Positions 1 through 6,277 of a stretch of DNA of 7,063 nt are shown here, in pieces. The notes under the pieces are model-generated. The model was given only the letters and a program-made list of their open reading frames with translations. It did not search any database and was not told where the DNA came from. The stretch's first letter is position 1; each line of letters starts with the position of its first letter. Location of the stretch: NCBI GenBank assembly GCA_017420825.1, contig JAFQNU010000238.1, positions 1 through 7,063 of the forward strand, in the 5' to 3' direction. Position numbers and translations under genes: made by a program. The stretch comes from Clostridia bacterium. GTDB lineage: Bacteria > Bacillota > Clostridia > UBA1381.

Positions 1-138
1 ATGCTTTTTGAGCTTGTAAAAAAACGCATGAAGGGTAACATGGTAAATCGTGAAAAGGTTATGAGATATTTTTTGTATCGGGGATATTCCTATGATGAAA
101 TTAAAAATTGCATTAATAACATAAATTTTGAAGACTAA
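1..138 (+). CDS. recX: RecX-like regulatory protein, C-terminal fragment (5' end outside window)
   Basis: The reading frame is open from the left edge to a TAA at 136-138 and gives 45 residues. The ATG at position 1 is probably an internal methionine, because 45 residues is far short of the usual RecX length of roughly 150-270. The tail has the look of the last three-helix RecX repeat: a basic segment (VKKRMKGN), then REKVMRYFLYRGYSYDEI and a short helical end. The 'R-x-L-x-x-RG(F/Y)-S-x-x-x-I' pattern is typical of the RecX C-terminus. RecX proteins bind RecA filaments and modulate recombination and SOS activity in the cytoplasm. The stop lies 13 nt before the rimO start on the same strand, so the two genes are probably co-transcribed. 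Identity rests on a short fragment and is a recognition call, not an alignment. Confidence 0.66.
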   Translation: MLFELVKKRMKGNMVNREKVMRYFLYRGYSYDEIKNCINNINFED

Positions 139-139
139 A

Positions 140-145
140 AAGGAG
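140..145 (+). promoter_or_regulatory. Ribosome binding site that decides the rimO start
   Basis: AAGGAG sits 6 nt before the ATG at 152 and just after the recX stop. It favours ATG 152 over an in-frame TTG at 128 that would add eight residues and overlap the end of recX; that TTG has no comparable Shine-Dalgarno site. Confidence 0.8.
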
Positions 146-151
146 ACGGAT

Positions 152-1471
152 ATGAATATAGGTATGATATCTCTTGGCTGTGCCAAAAATCAGACCGATG
201 CAGAAACAATGCTTGGGATTTTGGCAGAATATGGACATGAAATAGTTTCTGACCCTGCCGAGGCAGAGGTTATAATTGTTAATACCTGCGGGTTTATTGA
301 ATCGGCAAAGCAGGAGTCTATAAATTCTATACTTGAAATGGCAGATTATAAAAGCGGAAAATGTAAGCTTATTATTGCAACAGGCTGTCTTGCGGAAAGG
401 TACAACACACAGATTTTGGATGAGATGCCTGAGGTTGATGCAGTGGTGGGAACGGGCGATTATCACAAAATTGCTGAGGTAATAAAAAAGTGCTGTGATG
501 GCGAGAGACCTGCATTGTTTGCACATAATTGTTATACCCCTGATGAGGGCTTACCGAGAATTTTATCCACTCCTTCATACACTGCCTATTTAAAAATTGC
601 GGATGGTTGTGATAATAATTGTACTTATTGTGCAATTCCAATGATACGAGGTAAGTTCAGGAGCAGAAAGATTGAGGATATAGTTTCAGAGGCTCGTGAA
701 CTTGTTAAAAACGGCGTGCGTGAGCTTATATTAATAGCGCAGGATACAACACGTTACGGCAAGGATATATACGGAAAATATGCTCTTGCAGAATTGTTGG
801 AGGAGTTGTGTAAGCTTGAAAAGCTTGAATGGATAAGAGTTCATTATTTCTATACAGAGGCAGTCAGTGATGAATTAATTGAAACAATGGCAAAGCATGA
901 TAAAATTTGCAATTACATTGATATGCCTATTCAGCACATAAATAACAGAATCCTAAGACGTATGGCGAGAAGAACAAACAGGGAAGAGATTATTTCCAAA
1001 ATAAATAAAATACGTCAGGCAATGCCGGATGTGTCTGTCAGAACATCTATAATAGTCGGATTCCCGGGAGAGACAGAGGAAGAATTTAATGAGTTATATG
1101 AATTTGTTAAAGAGATAAAATTTGACAGAATGGGTGTTTTTGCTTACTCTAAAGAGGAGGATACGCCTGCAGCTGATTTCCCTGACCAGATAGATGAGGA
1201 AGTAAAGCAGGAAAGGCTTGATAAGCTTATGACACTTCAACAAGGAATATCGCTTGAAAAAAATAAAGAGAAAATAAATTCTGTTGTTGATGTATTGGTT
1301 GAAGGTTATGAGGAGGAAAGCTTTCTCTTTTACGGAAGAACAAGGGCAGACAGCATAGGGGTTGATTCTACGGTGTACTTTGGAGCTTGTGATGAAGTAA
1401 GCTTTGGAGACGTTGTAAAGGTGAAAATTCTTGATGCGAGTGAATATGATTTGACAGGTGAACAGATATAA
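152..1471 (+). CDS. rimO: Ribosomal protein S12 methylthiotransferase RimO (radical SAM)
   Basis: RimO adds a methylthio group to a conserved aspartate of ribosomal protein S12, using S-adenosylmethionine and two [4Fe-4S] clusters. The 439-residue product has the full family layout. The N-terminal UPF0004/MTTase domain carries three cluster cysteines: C10 (SLGCAKN), C46 (VNTCGFI) and C79 (TGCLAER). The radical SAM core has CxxxCxxC at C153, C157 and C160 in DGCDNNCTYC, and a C-terminal TRAM domain fills roughly residues 375-439. The SLGCAKNxxD opening, the CAIPxxRGKxRSR segment and the IDMPxQHxxxxxLxxMxR segment point to RimO rather than MiaB or MtaB. Length is normal and no key residue is missing. 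The ATG at 152 is chosen for its AAGGAG site; it lies 13 nt after recX, so it is probably the second gene of that transcript. A strong terminator follows directly. Confidence 0.95.
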   Translation: MNIGMISLGCAKNQTDAETMLGILAEYGHEIVSDPAEAEVIIVNTCGFIESAKQESINSILEMADYKSGKCKLIIATGCLAERYNTQILDEMPEVDAVVGTGDYHKIAEVIKKCCDGERPALFAHNCYTPDEGLPRILSTPSYTAYLKIADGCDNNCTYCAIPMIRGKFRSRKIEDIVSEARELVKNGVRELILIAQDTTRYGKDIYGKYALAELLEELCKLEKLEWIRVHYFYTEAVSDELIETMAKHDKICNYIDMPIQHINNRILRRMARRTNREEIISKINKIRQAMPDVSVRTSIIVGFPGETEEEFNELYEFVKEIKFDRMGVFAYSKEEDTPAADFPDQIDEEVKQERLDKLMTLQQGISLEKNKEKINSVVDVLVEGYEEESFLFYGRTRADSIGVDSTVYFGACDEVSFGDVVKVKILDASEYDLTGEQI

Positions 1472-1472
1472 A

Positions 1473-1512
1473 CGGGCGGTGATGCACAAGCTGTATCACC
1501 GCCTGAATTTTT
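1473..1512 (+). terminator. Intrinsic terminator of rimO, possibly bidirectional
   Basis: Arms 1473-1486 and 1492-1505 pair over about 14 bp, including two G-T wobbles and the core GGCGGTGAT/ATCACCGCC, around a 5-nt loop. A run of five T follows at 1508-1512. The hairpin starts 2 nt after the rimO stop. It also lies just downstream of the convergent desulfurase gene, whose stop is at 1516-1518. Read on the minus strand, the tract after the stem (TTTATAT) is only moderately U-rich, so termination in that direction is likely but weaker. Confidence 0.88.
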
Positions 1513-1515
1513 AAA

Positions 1516-2655
1516 TTAAAAGAAAGACTTGTTTTTTGATATAAAGTAAATTGCATCGGTAAGCTTTGCAACATCAGACACGGAGTTAAAAAAGCCAAAG
1601 CTTGCACGAACAGCTCCTTTTTTTTCTGTGCCTAAAGCCTGATGAGCAGGGTATGCGCAATGCCAGCCGCCACGTGTACATATTTTGAATTTATCATTTA
1701 AAATTTCAGATGTGTGTACGCTGTCATAGTCGTAAACATTAAATGCAACAGTGCCGTTATGATTACCTTTTTCAAAGCTACCGTAAGCAGTGACATTATC
1801 CATGTTTTTTAAGTTTTCAAAAAGCCTTGATGCAAGGAAATGTTCTTTTTTACCTATTTCTTGCGGTGTTTGTTTTAAAATGAAGTCAACCGATTTTTTT
1901 GCGGATATAATTGCAGGGGCATTAAGAGTACCATTGTGCAGAATATCAGGCATAAAATCAGGCTGTGTCAGACTTTGGGACAGGCTTCCTGTACCGCCGG
2001 TAATTATTGGATTAAGCTTAATTCCCTCTCGCACATACAAGCCACCGACGCCCATGGGAGTCATAAGGCCCTTATGCCCTGAAAAGGCAAGAAGGTCAAT
2101 ACATAATTTTTCAACATCAATCGGAATACTTCCTGCACTTTGAGCTGCATCAACCAAAAAAGGTATGCCGTGGGAGCGGGAAAGCTTTCCGATTTGTTCA
2201 ATAGGCATAATCGTACCGCAAACATTGGAAGCATGAGTACAGACAATAAGCTTTGTGTTTTTACGGATTGATTTTTTTATATCAGTAAGTCGGATATTTC
2301 CATGTCTGTCAGCTTTGATAACAGTGTAGTCACAGGATTTGTGAATAGGTCTTAAAACACTGTTATGCTCCATTTGGGTTATTATTGCGTGGGAGTCACG
2401 AGACAGCAATCCGAGTATTGCATAATTTAAGGCGTATGTTGCATTAGGTGTAAATGCAAGCTGTTCAGGGGAAGGAATGTTAAAAAGTGTTGAAATAGCC
2501 TCTGCTGTTTCATAAATTCCCTCCGATGCTCTCATACTGTAAAAGTGTCCTCCTCTGCCGGCATTGGCACTGTTTATAATTGTGTTTTTTAAAACAGCAG
2601 GGTAGAGTGAAAGGGGTTTTTTTAGGGTTGTTGCCGCATTATCAAGATAAATCAT
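1516..2655 (-). CDS. Cysteine desulfurase family protein (class V aminotransferase fold, PLP-dependent)
   Basis: The 379-residue product opens with MIYLDNAATT, the classic start of NifS/SufS-like enzymes that split cysteine to alanine and an enzyme-bound persulfide. Visible PLP-site residues are the histidine of MEHNS (H97), D169 and Q172 in VDAAQSAG, and the Schiff-base lysine K195 in SGHKG. RGGWHCAYPAH supplies the likely persulfide cysteine C333, and GAVRASFGFFN is also typical. The short C-terminal RGG(W/L)HCA motif resembles the subfamily annotated as 'cysteine desulfurase family protein' (TIGR01977 type) rather than housekeeping IscS. ATG 2655 is preferred to a GTG nine nt upstream because it starts exactly at the family N-terminus and has a GGGGAG site. 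It overlaps the DUF3343-like gene by 14 nt, so the pair is probably translationally coupled. Selenocysteine lyase activity is an alternative that sequence cannot exclude. Confidence 0.9.
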   Translation of the reverse strand: MIYLDNAATTLKKPLSLYPAVLKNTIINSANAGRGGHFYSMRASEGIYETAEAISTLFNIPSPEQLAFTPNATYALNYAILGLLSRDSHAIITQMEHNSVLRPIHKSCDYTVIKADRHGNIRLTDIKKSIRKNTKLIVCTHASNVCGTIMPIEQIGKLSRSHGIPFLVDAAQSAGSIPIDVEKLCIDLLAFSGHKGLMTPMGVGGLYVREGIKLNPIITGGTGSLSQSLTQPDFMPDILHNGTLNAPAIISAKKSVDFILKQTPQEIGKKEHFLASRLFENLKNMDNVTAYGSFEKGNHNGTVAFNVYDYDSVHTSEILNDKFKICTRGGWHCAYPAHQALGTEKKGAVRASFGFFNSVSDVAKLTDAIYFISKNKSFF

Positions 2656-2905
2656 GAAAAACACTCTCCCCGTTTATCACATCTTCTGAATAAATCTTTT
2701 TGTACACAATTTTATTTTCATTATATAATTTTTTGATTAAATCAAGATTAGCAAGCGAGGTTTTAACAGAATAGGAACACCCACCTGAATTTATAGAGGT
2801 GGGTGTGTGAATAACAGCGGTATTCATATGTGTCAGGAAATTAAGTCTTTTTTTCAGCCTCACTGCACTTGTTATAGAGCCTGTTGTTATAATTATATCA
2901 GACAT
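2642..2905 (-). CDS. DUF3343-like small protein, putative sulfur/selenium carrier
   Basis: An 87-residue soluble protein with no signal peptide or membrane segment. It has the look of the DUF3343 family (Pfam name 'putative Se/S carrier protein-like'): a beta-strand start (DIIITTGSITSAVRLKK), a helix, then a strand ending in HTPTSINSGGCSYSVK. There the P-x-x-(I/L)-x-x-x-C-(S/G) region carries the single cysteine C43, the expected reactive residue, and a second helix and strand follow. Length fits the family's usual 75-90 residues. ATG 2905 has a GAGGTG-type site 7 nt upstream. The 14-nt overlap with the desulfurase gene is strong context for a persulfide or selenide hand-off. Family assignment is by pattern recognition; no biochemical role is firmly established for the family, so the carrier role is inferred. 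Confidence 0.72.
   Translation of the reverse strand: MSDIIITTGSITSAVRLKKRLNFLTHMNTAVIHTPTSINSGGCSYSVKTSLANLDLIKKLYNENKIVYKKIYSEDVINGESVFHDLS
2664..2671 (-). promoter_or_regulatory. Ribosome binding site of the desulfurase gene, inside the upstream gene
   Basis: On the minus strand this reads GGGGAGAG and ends 8 nt before ATG 2655. It lies inside the last codons of the DUF3343-like gene, so ribosomes finishing that gene would arrive on it. It supports ATG 2655 over the GTG at 2664, which overlaps the site itself. Confidence 0.6.
2777..2806 (-). repeat. Perfect 10-bp inverted repeat inside the DUF3343-like gene
   Basis: Arms 2777-2786 (ACACCCACCT) and 2797-2806 (AGGTGGGTGT) are perfectly complementary and enclose a 10-nt AT-rich loop. 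In the minus-strand mRNA the stem runs from the codon for T34 to the codon for C43, the presumed active cysteine. There is no U-run, so it is not a terminator. Whether it has a role is unknown. Confidence 0.55.
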
Positions 2906-2920
2906 AAGCTTTCACCTCTT

Positions 2921-2939
2921 TATAACATAATATGTTGTA
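2921..2939. promoter_or_regulatory. Palindrome overlapping the putative -10 box, possible operator
   Basis: AACATA-A-TATGTT (2924-2936) is a perfect 6-bp-arm palindrome around one base. It extends to 2921-2939 with one mismatch (T2923/G2937). It lies in the 52-nt gap between the transporter and the DUF3343-like gene and covers the proposed -10 element, where a repressor would act. No regulator is encoded nearby, and AT-rich palindromes can be fortuitous. Confidence 0.3.
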
Positions 2940-2956
2940 TAAAGAGATTATGTAAC
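2927..2956 (-). promoter_or_regulatory. Possible sigma-A-type promoter for the DUF3343-desulfurase pair
   Basis: On the minus strand GTTACA (2951-2956, four of six matches to TTGACA) is separated by 18 nt from TATTAT (2927-2932, five of six matches to TATAAT). The -10 box lies about 21 nt before the start codon at 2905, leaving a very short leader. The -35 box sits next to the stop codon of the transporter gene. AT-rich DNA gives such matches by chance, so this is tentative. Confidence 0.35.
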
Positions 2957-2957
2957 C

Positions 2958-3881
2958 TTATTTTGTTTTCTGATAATTTAAAAGTATTATACCTGTGCAA
3001 ATCAGGACTAAGGTTATAATAAGATTTACAGGCTCAACATTACTTTGCTCACTCAGCATGAGATTAGAGAGTAAAACTCCGAAAACAGGAGTTGTAAAGC
3101 TGAAAATTGCAACCTTTGAAACAGGATTGTATTTTAATAAAACTCCCCATAATGAATAAGCGCAGGCAGATAGAAGTGAAAGGTAAATAAGTACTGCAAT
3201 TGCGGTTACATTTGGGAACATTACCCAACCGCCCATTAAAAGTCCTACTATACACATAACTATTCCGCCGAGTATAAATTGATAACCACTGATGATTACA
3301 GGGTCTTCATGTTTAGAATAAATCTTTACAAGAACGGAGGAGATTGCATAGGATATAGCGGAAAATATAACAAAACAATCACCTGTAAAGTTCATGGTAA
3401 AATCAAGACCTTTAATGTTGATAAGTATAATTCCAGTAAAGCCTATAATACAAGCAAACACTTTTTTAAAGCTGATTTTTTCCAATCTGAATACAAGACA
3501 AGCAATAAGAACAGTAAAAAAGGCAGATGAACCGCTTGCAATAGTGCCTTTAACGCCTGATGTGTTTGCAAGTCCGATATAGAAAAATATGTATTGAATA
3601 ATTGTCTGAAAACAGCTTATTGTTGCTACCTTGGTAATATTTTTCGGTTTTGGAAACAGAAATTTCCGTCTTGCTATGCTGTATATAAGAACGGTAAAAA
3701 TTCCGGCAAGAGTAAATCTTATACCTGCAAAAAGAATGGTTGAAGGGACTCCCGAATGGGGAAGAATAAGGCTATAGCCTATTTTTATAAATGGTGTTGC
3801 GCTGCCCCATAGGGCACAGCAAAAAAGTGCTATAAGAGCAATTATAAAAGGGTGAGTTAATAAATTGTTTTTTTGTTTCAT
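2958..3881 (-). CDS. EamA/DMT-family membrane transporter
   Basis: A 307-residue hydrophobic protein with about ten predicted membrane helices, arranged as two EamA-type halves (roughly residues 11-155 and 165-303). The first half has the family's early ALWGSATPFIKIG segment (W25, P30); the middle has the typical NTSGVKGTIASGSSAFFTVLIA stretch; the second half has SAISYAISSVLVK, then SLWGVLLKYNPVSKVAIFSFTTPVFGVLLS, also typical. Such transporters sit in the cytoplasmic membrane and usually export or import metabolites or drugs; the substrate cannot be read from sequence. ATG 3881 is chosen for its AGGAG site with 6-nt spacing; a TTG 33 nt upstream would add an unusual hydrophilic MHFNVNRQETN segment and begin inside a terminator stem. 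The gene follows that terminator by only 24 nt and precedes the DUF3343-like gene by 52 nt. Confidence 0.9.
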   Translation of the reverse strand: MKQKNNLLTHPFIIALIALFCCALWGSATPFIKIGYSLILPHSGVPSTILFAGIRFTLAGIFTVLIYSIARRKFLFPKPKNITKVATISCFQTIIQYIFFYIGLANTSGVKGTIASGSSAFFTVLIACLVFRLEKISFKKVFACIIGFTGIILINIKGLDFTMNFTGDCFVIFSAISYAISSVLVKIYSKHEDPVIISGYQFILGGIVMCIVGLLMGGWVMFPNVTAIAVLIYLSLLSACAYSLWGVLLKYNPVSKVAIFSFTTPVFGVLLSNLMLSEQSNVEPVNLIITLVLICTGIILLNYQKTK

Positions 3882-3887
3882 GTTTGT

Positions 3888-3892
3888 CTCCT
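3888..3892 (-). promoter_or_regulatory. Ribosome binding site that decides the EamA transporter start
   Basis: AGGAG on the minus strand lies 6 nt before ATG 3881. It settles the start against the upstream in-frame TTG at 3914. Confidence 0.75.
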
Positions 3893-3905
3893 GTCTGTTT
3901 ACATT

Positions 3906-3943
3906 AAAATGCAAGAAAAACGTTGTTGTTTTTCCTGCATTTT
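3906..3943 (-). terminator. Hairpin terminator after the lipoprotein gene
   Basis: Arms 3906-3921 and 3928-3943 pair over 16 bp with one G-U wobble when read as minus-strand RNA, around a 6-nt loop. Each arm ends in A- or T-rich sequence: the transcript passes AAAATGCA going in and ends TGCATTTT, with the U-run inside the stem's 3' end. It begins 3 nt after the lipoprotein stop. It would end the cysS-mrnC-tkt-lipoprotein transcript and lies only 24 nt before the transporter start, so some read-through or an internal promoter is needed for the transporter. Confidence 0.72.
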
Positions 3944-3946
3944 GTT

Positions 3947-4450
3947 TTATTCTTCTACAATATTCATTCCTGTAAGCTTGGTGAGATTTTCGTATGATAA
4001 CTTGGCTAAATTCATAAGTAGTGCTTTTTGTAAGTTATCTGAGCCTGTGCCTGCTCCGATTTGAACATGGTATCCGTTAGTGTAATAGTGAATGAACGGA
4101 TAGGCGATATATGCATCAACATCAAGTGAATCAATTGAAAATGCGTCACTTCGTGAATTTTGGCATTCATCAAAATATGCTCTGACCTGTTCCTCGGTTT
4201 GCAGTTGGTTCTTTTGATATACCTTTACAATTACCGTATCACCTGTGCCGATAGGGTCGCTTGTATAGGTTGCAGTTGAAACTCGTCTGCTTGTCTCCTC
4301 TGTCATAACAGGTGAATAGCCGACATACGGCTCAAGCTCTGTAGGGGTAAGAATGTCGGAGGGGTAAATTGTTGTTTTAAACTCTTGCTCTTCAGAACAC
4401 GAGCAAAGTAATATTAACGATAATAAAGCAATAACAATTGTTTTAATCAC
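3947..4450 (-). CDS. Small uncharacterised lipoprotein
   Basis: A 167-residue product beginning with a lipoprotein signal: MIK, a hydrophobic run (TIVIALLSLILL), then the lipobox L15-C16-S17-C18, with C18 the likely lipidated residue after signal peptidase II cleavage. The mature part is about 150 residues, mostly polar. It has a Thr/Ser-rich region (about 46-75), a strand-like VIVKVYQ segment, a helix (TEEQVRAYFDEC), an aromatic patch (AYPFIHYYTNGYHVQIGAG) and a C-terminal amphipathic helix. I do not recognise the family. The start is GTG with a GGAGGTG site 7 nt upstream. It lies 21 nt downstream of the transketolase C-terminal subunit on the same strand, so it is very probably the last gene of that transcript, and a terminator hairpin follows. 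Anchoring to the outer face of the membrane is inferred from the signal; the function is unknown. Confidence 0.82.
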   Translation of the reverse strand: MIKTIVIALLSLILLCSCSEEQEFKTTIYPSDILTPTELEPYVGYSPVMTEETSRRVSTATYTSDPIGTGDTVIVKVYQKNQLQTEEQVRAYFDECQNSRSDAFSIDSLDVDAYIAYPFIHYYTNGYHVQIGAGTGSDNLQKALLMNLAKLSYENLTKLTGMNIVEE

Positions 4451-4455
4451 GATTA

Positions 4456-4462
4456 CACCTCC
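4456..4462 (-). promoter_or_regulatory. Strong ribosome binding site supporting a GTG start
   Basis: GGAGGTG on the minus strand lies in the 21-nt gap after the transketolase C-terminal subunit gene. The GGAGG core is 7 nt before the GTG at 4448-4450. It makes GTG the start of the lipoprotein and places the signal peptide exactly at the N-terminus. Confidence 0.75.
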
Positions 4463-4471
4463 AATTTTTAT

Positions 4472-5404
4472 TTAAGCCTTTTTAGAAATAGCTTCCTTTG
4501 CATTTTTTACAATATTTTCAGCAGTTAAGCCGTATTCTGCCATAAGGTCAGCGGGCTTTCCTGATTTTCCGTATCGGTCTGTGCCGATAATTTTAACAGG
4601 AACAGGGCATGTGTTGCATACAACCTCACATACAGCACTTCCAAGACCGCCCATAATGTAGTGTTCTTCACAAGTTACAATGGCACCTGTTTCCTTTGCG
4701 GCTTTTGCAATGATTTCTTCGTCAATAGGTTTGATTGTATGGATATTTATAACTCGGGCATTAATTCCGTCGTTTTTCAACATATCCTTAGCTTTAAGTG
4801 CTTCTCCAACCATAAGACCTGTTGCTATGATTGTTACATCATTTCCTTCTGATAAGGTAACACCCTTTCCCAATTCAAACTTGTAGTCAGGAGCATTGAT
4901 ATCTTCAACAGCAAGTCTTCCAAATCTCATATAAACAGGACCTTTGTGGTCGATTGCTGCTTTAACACACTGCATAGCCTCAATATCGTCAGCAGGATTT
5001 ATTATAACCATATTCGGCAAGGTTCTCATAAGAGCAATATCTTCAAGACACTGATGAGTTGCACCATCCTCACCTACAGAAATACCGGCATGAGTTGCAC
5101 CGATTTTTACATTCAAATTAGGATAGGAAATTGAGTTTCTTATCTGCTCAAAGGCTCTGCCTGCGGCAAACATAGCAAATGAAGATGCGAACACTGTCTT
5201 GCCTGTTGATGCAAGACCTGCGGCAACGCTCATCATATTAGACTCTGCAATACCCATGTTAATAAATCTTTCAGGATATGCCTTTTTAAACATTTCTGTT
5301 TTAGTTGATTTTGATAAATCGGCATCGAGTACAATCACCGATTTGTCAGCACCGTACTCAACAAGTGCTGCGCCATAGGATTCTCTGGTTGCTTTTTTAG
5401 CCAT
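4472..5404 (-). CDS. Transketolase, C-terminal subunit
   Basis: A 310-residue protein matching the second half of transketolase: a pyrimidine-binding domain (about 5-165) and the C-terminal transketolase domain (about 180-305). With the N-terminal subunit it moves two-carbon ketol units between sugar phosphates in the non-oxidative pentose phosphate pathway in the cytoplasm, using thiamine diphosphate (ThDP). GIAESNM carries the glutamate E54 that activates the ThDP aminopyrimidine. The GEDGATHQCLEDIALMRTLP stretch (111-130, H117), PVYMRFGR and the EEHYIMGGLGSAV segment are all typical. ATG 5404 overlaps the stop region of the N-terminal gene by 8 nt and has a GGAGG site inside that gene, so the two are translationally coupled and made in equal amounts. 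1-Deoxyxylulose-5-phosphate synthase shares the fold but is longer and made as one chain. Confidence 0.95.
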   Translation of the reverse strand: MAKKATRESYGAALVEYGADKSVIVLDADLSKSTKTEMFKKAYPERFINMGIAESNMMSVAAGLASTGKTVFASSFAMFAAGRAFEQIRNSISYPNLNVKIGATHAGISVGEDGATHQCLEDIALMRTLPNMVIINPADDIEAMQCVKAAIDHKGPVYMRFGRLAVEDINAPDYKFELGKGVTLSEGNDVTIIATGLMVGEALKAKDMLKNDGINARVINIHTIKPIDEEIIAKAAKETGAIVTCEEHYIMGGLGSAVCEVVCNTCPVPVKIIGTDRYGKSGKPADLMAEYGLTAENIVKNAKEAISKKA

Positions 5405-6251
5405 TGTATTCTACCTCCAATTTATTAATAATTTCATCAAGCTCGGTAATTGCCTGTTCATACTGTTCTTTATTTGGAGCAGCGCCATGCCAACCGGCTT
5501 GATTTTCCATAAATGAAACATTTTTACCCTTAACAGACTTCATGATAATTGCTGTTGGCTTGCCTTTGGTATTTTTTGCTTCATTTACAGCATTCTCAAG
5601 CTCATTAAAGTCATGAGCGGAGCAGGTTATAACATGCCAGCCAAATGCTTCAAATTTCTTATCAATCGGAGTAGGATTCATAACCTGTGTAACATCACCG
5701 TCAATCTGCAGACCGTTAAAGTCAATAAATGCAGTGAGGTTGTCCAGCTTATAGTGAGCGGCAAACATAGCCTGCTCCCATACCTGTCCCTCTTCAAGCT
5801 CGCCGTCTCCGAGGATTGTGTAAACTCTGAAATCCTTATTATCAAGTTTTGCAGAAAGAGCCATACCGCCTGCGGCACAAACACCTTGTCCGAGTGAGCC
5901 TGTTGACATATCAACTCCGGGAACTCCTTTCATATCAGGATGTCCCTGCAGATAGCTTGATATGTTTCTGAAGGTTTTAATATCATCAACAGGGAAAAAT
6001 CCACGCTCTGCCAGTACCGAGTATAGGGCAGGAGCAGTATGTCCTTTTGACAATACAAATCTGTCTCTGTCTGGATTTTGAGGATTTTTTGGGTCAATGT
6101 TCATTACCTCAAAATAAAGCAGTGTTAGAATATCTGCAATTGATAATGAACCGCCGGGGTGTCCTGAGTTTGGTGTGTAAACCGCTGTCAGTGCGTTTTT
6201 ACGCACCTTGTTTGCGATTATGGATAGTTCGCAAATTCTTTTTTTGTCCAT
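5397..6251 (-). CDS. Transketolase, N-terminal subunit
   Basis: A 284-residue protein with the ThDP diphosphate-binding domain of transketolase. Visible landmarks are SGHPGGSLS (H31), the SKGHTAPALY segment (H71), and the ThDP/Mg2+ motif that starts GDGELEEGQVWE (148-159) and ends at N179 in FIDFNGLQIDG. WHG at 254-256 also fits the family. On its own it lacks the pyrimidine domain; the partner is encoded immediately downstream with an 8-nt overlap, and two of each subunit would form the usual active unit. This split form is common in Clostridia and archaea. The start ATG 6251 has an AAAGGA site 9 nt upstream and sits 26 nt after mrnC. No terminator is seen in that gap, so it is likely part of the cysS-mrnC transcript. 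Confidence 0.95.
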   Translation of the reverse strand: MDKKRICELSIIANKVRKNALTAVYTPNSGHPGGSLSIADILTLLYFEVMNIDPKNPQNPDRDRFVLSKGHTAPALYSVLAERGFFPVDDIKTFRNISSYLQGHPDMKGVPGVDMSTGSLGQGVCAAGGMALSAKLDNKDFRVYTILGDGELEEGQVWEQAMFAAHYKLDNLTAFIDFNGLQIDGDVTQVMNPTPIDKKFEAFGWHVITCSAHDFNELENAVNEAKNTKGKPTAIIMKSVKGKNVSFMENQAGWHGAAPNKEQYEQAITELDEIINKLEVEYNG

Positions 6252-6277
6252 TTTTAGAATTCCTTTCTGTTTTATAT

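Noticed and set aside
128..151. TTG at 128 as the rimO start, adding eight residues
   Set aside because: It overlaps the recX end and has no good RBS, and the added residues precede the family's usual N-terminus. ATG 152 has AAGGAG at 6 nt.
113..526. Open frame on the minus strand opposite rimO
   Set aside because: It is antisense to a clear full-length gene, is rich in Cys, His and Phe as expected of a shadow frame, and matches no family I recognise.
1790..2143. Open frame on the plus strand opposite the desulfurase gene
   Set aside because: It lies wholly within a well-supported gene on the other strand, has no RBS context of note and no recognisable domain.
2777..2806. SECIS element for selenocysteine insertion in the DUF3343-like gene
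   Set aside because: There is no in-frame UGA before the hairpin; the cysteine codon is TGT and lies at the 3' end of the stem rather than just upstream of it.
3882..3914. Upstream TTG start for the EamA transporter
   Set aside because: It lies inside the terminator stem and adds a polar segment unlike the family N-terminus. ATG 3881 has an AGGAG site at proper spacing.
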